Below are positions 52,490-56,081 of a stretch of DNA of 56,081 nt, in pieces. The notes under the pieces are model-generated. The model saw nothing but the letters and a program-made list of their open reading frames with translations. It made no database searches and was not told the DNA's origin. This DNA is from an uncultured Oleispira sp. (GTDB lineage: Bacteria; Pseudomonadota; Gammaproteobacteria; Pseudomonadales; Oceanobacteraceae). Position numbers and translations under genes: made by a program. The stretch is from the NCBI GenBank assembly GCA_913019965.1, contig CAJVZR010000021.1, forward strand, positions 1 to 56,081, written 5' to 3'. The stretch's first letter is position 1. Every line of letters starts with the position of its first letter.

Positions 52490-53833
52490 ATGAAGATAGA
52501 TAGCATGACCAATCCAGCCAAGCCAGTTACTAATACCTTATTACAGCAAGCGCATACCAATATGCCGATGGGTGTGGCCGATAGCTATCGCTATTGGGGC
52601 GAAGATAATACGGTTTTTGTGAAAACCAGCGAAGGCTGCACTATCACCGATGCCGATGATCAGAAATATGTCGATTTTCGCTTGGCTTATGGTCCTATTA
52701 TCTTGGGCTATCGTGATACTCGCATTGACCAAGAGGTGATTAAAGCGATCACTGAACGGGGTACGATCTCAGGTTTCTCTACTGACCTGGATTCTCAGGT
52801 GGTTGAGCTGGTTAAACAGATGTGTCCGAACATCGAAAAAATGCGTTTTGCCAACTCGGGTACCGAAGCGGTATTGGGCGCAGTTCGTACCGCCCGTGGT
52901 TTTACTGGCCGTAACAAGATTGTGGTTGTTGAAGGTGGATTCCACGGTCTGTATGACGAAATGATGTGGAAATCCGATGTCGATAATTGGGATGCTGAGT
53001 CTGGCCAAGCTCCTGAGATTGCTTCTTTTGGTGTGGGTATTCCTGAAGCCAGTCGTGAGCACTTAGAAACCGTTCCTTTAAACAGCTTTGAAGCGATTGA
53101 TGCGGTTTTTGATCGTGTTGGTGATGATATTGCTGCCATCGTTATTGAGCCTATCTTAGGTAACTGTGGCAGCATCGCCTCAAGCCAAGAATATATGCAG
53201 AAACTGCGTGACATGTGTGATGCTAACGGCACCTTATTGATTATGGATGAGGTGAAAACCGGTTTCCGTGTGGCTAAAGGTGGCGCCCAAGAGTTATATG
53301 GCATTAAGGCTGATTTAACCACTTATGCCAAGGCGATGGGCAATGGTTACCCTGTGGCGGCCTTTGGTGGCCGTGCTGATGTGATGGATATTATTAGCTT
53401 TAGCGCTAAAGGGGTTACTCATGGGGGTACTTATACAGCAAATATGATCGCTTTAAGCGCAGCGAAAGCTACGTTAACAATTTTGAATGAAACGGACGCG
53501 TACGAGACGATCAATAAAGCCGGAGCTGATATTCAGCAGGTTTTATCCCGCGTATTCACTAAACATGGTATAGAGCACCGTTTTGCCGGCCCTGATTCGA
53601 TGTTCGGTATTCATTTTGGTGATGTCGTACCGACCAACTATCGTGATTGGAAGCAAACCGATAGTGAGCTATATACTGAGTTTGCCATGAACCTAATTAA
53701 ACACGGCATCATGTTAGAGCCAGACTCACGTGAGCCTTGGTTTATTTGTGAGTCGCACCAAGCCATTGACCTTGCTTGGTTGGAAGAGATTGCGGATCGT
53801 TCTATGGCGGAAGCGATTGCGGCGAAAGCCTAA
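52490..53833 (+). CDS. Class III aminotransferase, glutamate-1-semialdehyde aminomutase-like
   Basis: A 447-residue class III PLP enzyme related to HemL. It has FANSGTEAVLGAVRTARGFTGR (phosphate site), VVEGGFHGLYDEM, the Asp/Glu pair LLIMDEVKTGFR, and the PLP lysine in TTYAKAMGNGYPVAAFGG (K281). HGGTYTANMIALSAA is the closing motif. It differs from HemL in the insertions and the absent GGG loop (GNG here), so it is probably not the haem-pathway enzyme; the substrate is unknown. The ATG at 52490 or that at 52505 (MTNPAKPV) could be the start; neither has a clear ribosome-binding site. Confidence 0.88.
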   Translation: MKIDSMTNPAKPVTNTLLQQAHTNMPMGVADSYRYWGEDNTVFVKTSEGCTITDADDQKYVDFRLAYGPIILGYRDTRIDQEVIKAITERGTISGFSTDLDSQVVELVKQMCPNIEKMRFANSGTEAVLGAVRTARGFTGRNKIVVVEGGFHGLYDEMMWKSDVDNWDAESGQAPEIASFGVGIPEASREHLETVPLNSFEAIDAVFDRVGDDIAAIVIEPILGNCGSIASSQEYMQKLRDMCDANGTLLIMDEVKTGFRVAKGGAQELYGIKADLTTYAKAMGNGYPVAAFGGRADVMDIISFSAKGVTHGGTYTANMIALSAAKATLTILNETDAYETINKAGADIQQVLSRVFTKHGIEHRFAGPDSMFGIHFGDVVPTNYRDWKQTDSELYTEFAMNLIKHGIMLEPDSREPWFICESHQAIDLAWLEEIADRSMAEAIAAKA

Positions 53834-53856
53834 TTTTTTTAGCGACTCTAGAGCTA

Positions 53857-53886
53857 ATAAGACTAGATAGGGATATCTAGTCTTAT
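53857..53886. terminator. Shared terminator between convergent genes
   Basis: A perfect 13-bp stem (ATAAGACTAGATA / TATCTAGTCTTAT) with loop GGGA lies 24 bases after the aminotransferase stop and 21 before the convergent cNMP-protein stop. It can serve both. Confidence 0.75.
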
Positions 53887-53906
53887 GTTATCAAAAAGAG
53901 ATGTCG

Positions 53907-54719
53907 TTATTTCTGCTGCTCAATCAATTGCTGGTTCATCGCAATAATGCGGCGGGCTAAGTTCTCGATCAGGTTAACCGCGGCTTTTGGCTGTGCTTCA
54001 ATTAAATTAACGAATTCATGCTGAGGTACGGCCATGATTGTACAGGCTGTACGGGCTTGTACGGTTGCTGAGCGCTTTTCTCCTGTGAATACGGCCATAG
54101 CACCAAACACTTCGTCTTCACCAATCTCTCCCACTTTTACGCCATCGGCAAACACATCGGCTTCACCACTGATGATGGTATAAACGTGTTCGGCTTCATC
54201 ACCTTCTTTAATAATGACATCACCCGGTTGGCAATTCTGAAATCCTGCAATGGTTTGCGATTGGCCTTTGCTTAATTCAGCAACCTGGCTCATTAGCATG
54301 CTGTTTTGAGTCATTAAGAAATGACTCCAATAATGCTGGCGACGTTTATCTGAGTAGACGTGGCGCAAAAAGGCATCACGATCAATCAGCTTCACTTCAA
54401 CAAATTCATCCGCACGTAGGTTAGGGCTAGGCAGATCAAAGGCGCGATTGAATCCAATCAAGTCGCCTTCATCAAAGCTGACGATGTTTTGGCCATCGTG
54501 TGTCAGATGCAACATGCCGTCAGTAATCAAAAAGATCTGATTGTTATCGAAGTGTTGGTATAGATCATCGATGCCTTCTAAAGGAAGAGCATCTTGTTCC
54601 ATAGGAAAACCGTCAAGCAGACCCTTGGTCAGCTGTTGCATGCGTGTATTTAACTTATCTACACCCTCATTCGGTTTACCCGGTAGGTACATAGAGATCT
54701 CCAAATCTTCAATATTCAC
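53907..54719 (-). CDS. Tandem cyclic-nucleotide-binding-domain protein without DNA-binding domain
   Basis: This 270-residue protein has two cNMP-binding-like modules: a degenerate N-terminal one (about 55-120, ITDGMLHLTHDGQNIVSFDEGDLIGFNRAF) and a better C-terminal one (about 150-265, VIIKEGDEAEHVYTIISGEADVF...GEIGEDEVFGAMAVFTGEKRSATV). The latter has the phosphate-binding cassette FGAMAV...KRSATV, with R in place, so nucleotide binding is possible. There is no helix-turn-helix, kinase or phosphodiesterase, so it must act through a partner. The pentapeptide gene follows upstream on the same strand. Confidence 0.83.
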   Translation of the reverse strand: MNIEDLEISMYLPGKPNEGVDKLNTRMQQLTKGLLDGFPMEQDALPLEGIDDLYQHFDNNQIFLITDGMLHLTHDGQNIVSFDEGDLIGFNRAFDLPSPNLRADEFVEVKLIDRDAFLRHVYSDKRRQHYWSHFLMTQNSMLMSQVAELSKGQSQTIAGFQNCQPGDVIIKEGDEAEHVYTIISGEADVFADGVKVGEIGEDEVFGAMAVFTGEKRSATVQARTACTIMAVPQHEFVNLIEAQPKAAVNLIENLARRIIAMNQQLIEQQK

Positions 54720-54763
54720 TGTATAAGCAAAAGATACCGCATAAATCTCGTAGCTTAAAACGT

Positions 54764-55120
54764 TTAATCTATCTTTTTAGCAAAAACATGACGCAATCGG
54801 GTTCCCATAGTGACAGATAGTTGAATTTCGTCAGGAGTTAGTTCGATTGGGAAGTAGCAGCCGCTGATTTTGGCATCCGCGAGCGAGGCACCGTTTAGGT
54901 TGCAGCCGCGAAAGTCGATGCCGCGCAAATCAGCACCTCGAAAGTAGGTATCTTCGAGATTCATACCAGCGATTTGTAGGTTGCGTAGATCTAGGCCTCT
55001 TAGGTCACAGCCGGATAAATCACAGTCTTTACCTTGTCCTCGGGCGTCATTAAATCCCGTTACATCGTCATTTCTTAATAACTGATAGAGGGGATCGTCA
55101 CTGATTATTGGGCCATTCAT
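54764..55120 (-). CDS. Pentapeptide-repeat protein
   Basis: A protein of about 118 residues with seven or so consecutive pentapeptide repeats (A/C-D/N-L/F-x-x pattern) such as CDLRG, LDLRN, ADLRG, CNLNG, SLADA and SGCYF. These fold into a right-handed quadrilateral beta helix. Stand-alone short members include gyrase-protecting Qnr/MfpA-like proteins, but this one is too short and lacks obvious dimer motifs, so the role is unknown. I start it at ATG 55120 (MNGPII), supported by AAGGA 8 bases ahead; ATG 55153 is in frame but without that site. It is 44 bases beyond the start of the cNMP-binding protein gene on the same strand. Confidence 0.85.
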   Translation of the reverse strand: MNGPIISDDPLYQLLRNDDVTGFNDARGQGKDCDLSGCDLRGLDLRNLQIAGMNLEDTYFRGADLRGIDFRGCNLNGASLADAKISGCYFPIELTPDEIQLSVTMGTRLRHVFAKKID

Positions 55121-55187
55121 TGCTATATCCTTAAGGCTTGTTACATTGCGCATTCCATTTCAGTATAGCGGACAAATTCAGTCTTAA

Positions 55188-56081
55188 ATGCCTTCTGATC
55201 AGACCAAAGCATCGCACGTTGATATCTATCAAGGCTTTTTATTAACCAGCCGTTGGTACGAAGGCGAGCACTCGACCGAACTAGAATATTGGTTTGCCAG
55301 TGCTACTGGGCCACTATGTGTGCGCATCGAACAACCTTCTGTGTGTTTTATTCCTCGTATTGATCAAGATAAAGCCCAGCGTTTAGCCCGGGCGGAAGGC
55401 ATTGAGCTGACATGCAAAGACGTTGCGCTCACCTCTTTTAGACTTAACACCCTTATTGCTTGTTATCTAAGACAAGCGGATATCTATCGGTTTAATTATT
55501 TACTCTCAGAGTGGGATATTGAAGTTTGGGAATATGACCTAAGGCCAACTGATCGCTATTTAATGGAACGCTTTATTCGAGGTGGGGCCGAGATTCAAGG
55601 ACATTGGCAGCAACAGGATGGATTCTTGTTGTGCCAGCAAGGGCGAATGAAAGCCAGTTCCCGAACGGTTGAAAATACTGAGCTATGCGTCTTGTCGGTG
55701 GATATAGAAACTTCTTTTCCAAAAGAAGGGAAACCAGATCGCCTCTTCTCTATTGCCTGTCATGGTCATACCTGGGTGGATGGTCAGCAACAAATAGTTA
55801 ATTACATCTGGATGGTAGGAGGGACCGATAGTCCCTCCGCGGAGGATTGCACCTATGTCATTGATGAAGTCGCTTTATTAGAAATCTTCTTTGCTGAAAT
55901 GCAGCGGTTAGACCCTGACGTAATTATCGGCTGGAATTTTATTCAGTTCGATATGGATTTTTTACAACGTAAATGTGACGAGCTAAATGTGCCGTTTCTT
56001 TTGGGGCGTGATCAGCAAGAAGTGACTTGGCGTCATGATCAGAATACCAATTCAGCGACCCGTGCCCGTAGTTATGTTCAT
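55188..56081 (+). CDS. polB: DNA polymerase II, 3' end cut by window edge
   Basis: PolB is the SOS-induced family B DNA polymerase that bypasses lesions and restarts forks. The 298 codons seen cover the N-terminal domain and the start of the 3'-5' exonuclease. The exonuclease motif Exo I is LSVDIETSF (about 180-188) and Exo II is VIIGWNFIQFDMDFL (about 245-259). The N-terminal part (YQGFLLTSRWYEGEHST) and FRLNTLIACYLRQADIY match the family. The polymerase domain lies beyond the right edge. Start ATG 55188 has no clear Shine-Dalgarno and its distance to the divergent pentapeptide gene is only 67 bases, so both promoters overlap; no clear LexA box is seen. Confidence 0.94.
   Translation, partial: MPSDQTKASHVDIYQGFLLTSRWYEGEHSTELEYWFASATGPLCVRIEQPSVCFIPRIDQDKAQRLARAEGIELTCKDVALTSFRLNTLIACYLRQADIYRFNYLLSEWDIEVWEYDLRPTDRYLMERFIRGGAEIQGHWQQQDGFLLCQQGRMKASSRTVENTELCVLSVDIETSFPKEGKPDRLFSIACHGHTWVDGQQQIVNYIWMVGGTDSPSAEDCTYVIDEVALLEIFFAEMQRLDPDVIIGWNFIQFDMDFLQRKCDELNVPFLLGRDQQEVTWRHDQNTNSATRARSYVH

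Noticed and set aside
52795..53322. 175-codon antisense frame inside the class III aminotransferase gene
   Set aside because: The sense frame has all catalytic motifs; the antisense protein has no recognisable domain or ribosome-binding site.
55121..55187. LexA box before polB
   Set aside because: No CTGT-N8-ACAG pattern is visible in the short gap, although polB is SOS-controlled in other bacteria.
1..56081. A phage, integron, toxin-antitoxin or secretion-system cluster
   Set aside because: No integrase, transposase, capsid or tail gene, toxin-antitoxin pair or secretion ATPase could be read in any frame.

Overview
The window looks like chromosomal DNA of a marine or environmental gammaproteobacterium, most plausibly an Oceanospirillales/Pseudomonadales relative (Oleispira/Thalassolituus-like is a guess). 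The clues are the glnE-ilvE order, a Pseudomonas-type FimX beside a PilZ-like protein, an EF-P/EpmA/EpmB cluster, a YeeN-type YebC protein, PolB, and a moderately AT-rich composition by eye. No rRNA, tRNA, CRISPR array, insertion sequence or prophage was seen. Coding density is high and no gene-free stretch exceeds 300 bases. The longest gaps (about 150-220 bases, e.g. 7462-7658, 18027-18238, 24312-24498, 32451-32627, 52270-52489) are promoter regions or hold hairpins, listed where visible.

Layout. 1-4011: ilvE (cut by the left edge) and glnE. 4132-6342: two tandem paralogous lipoproteins. 6409-9252: patatin-like hydrolase, small outer-membrane barrel, LysR regulator divergent from thioredoxin. 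9410-18026: thioredoxin, DUF2956 protein, PlsC-type acyltransferase, metallo-beta-lactamase-fold hydrolase, SDR, NIT-like membrane protein, YeeN, DUF1499 lipoprotein, MEST-like alpha/beta hydrolase, and a ceramidase-family lipoprotein whose expected catalytic serine is alanine. 18239-24311: UbiM-like flavin hydroxylase, TetR regulator, K+ channel, TonB receptor, and a eukaryotic-type (HIS6-like) ProFAR isomerase. 24499-27171: a probable zinc-uptake pair (DUF2946-like protein and a histidine-rich TonB receptor) behind a Zur-box-like palindrome. 27320-31109: HBM chemoreceptor, then an arsR-acr3-arsC operon with a clear operator. 31197-41347: c-di-GMP genes (REC-REC-GGDEF, HD-GYP, FimX, PilZ-like) interrupted by a VEEAP-repeat lipoprotein and ilvD. 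41404-44142: epmB, divergent from efp and epmA. 44164-49179: a TetR regulator divergent from an epimerase/SDR - Baeyer-Villiger-type monooxygenase - patatin operon, with two identical-pattern operators between, then a SpoU-family methyltransferase. 49251-56081: YghU-like GST, YaiI, KefB/YbaL-type antiporter, class III aminotransferase, tandem cNMP-binding-domain protein, pentapeptide protein, and the start of polB (cut by the right edge).

The most unusual items are the eukaryotic-type HisA, the ceramidase homologue without its serine, the Zur-like site with duplicated His/Glu-rich receptor loops, the double TetR operator controlling an uncharacterised lipid/ketone-type operon, and the tandem lipoproteins conserved only at their ends and flanks. 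Family assignments come from reading motifs and from memory of family sequences; no database search was run.
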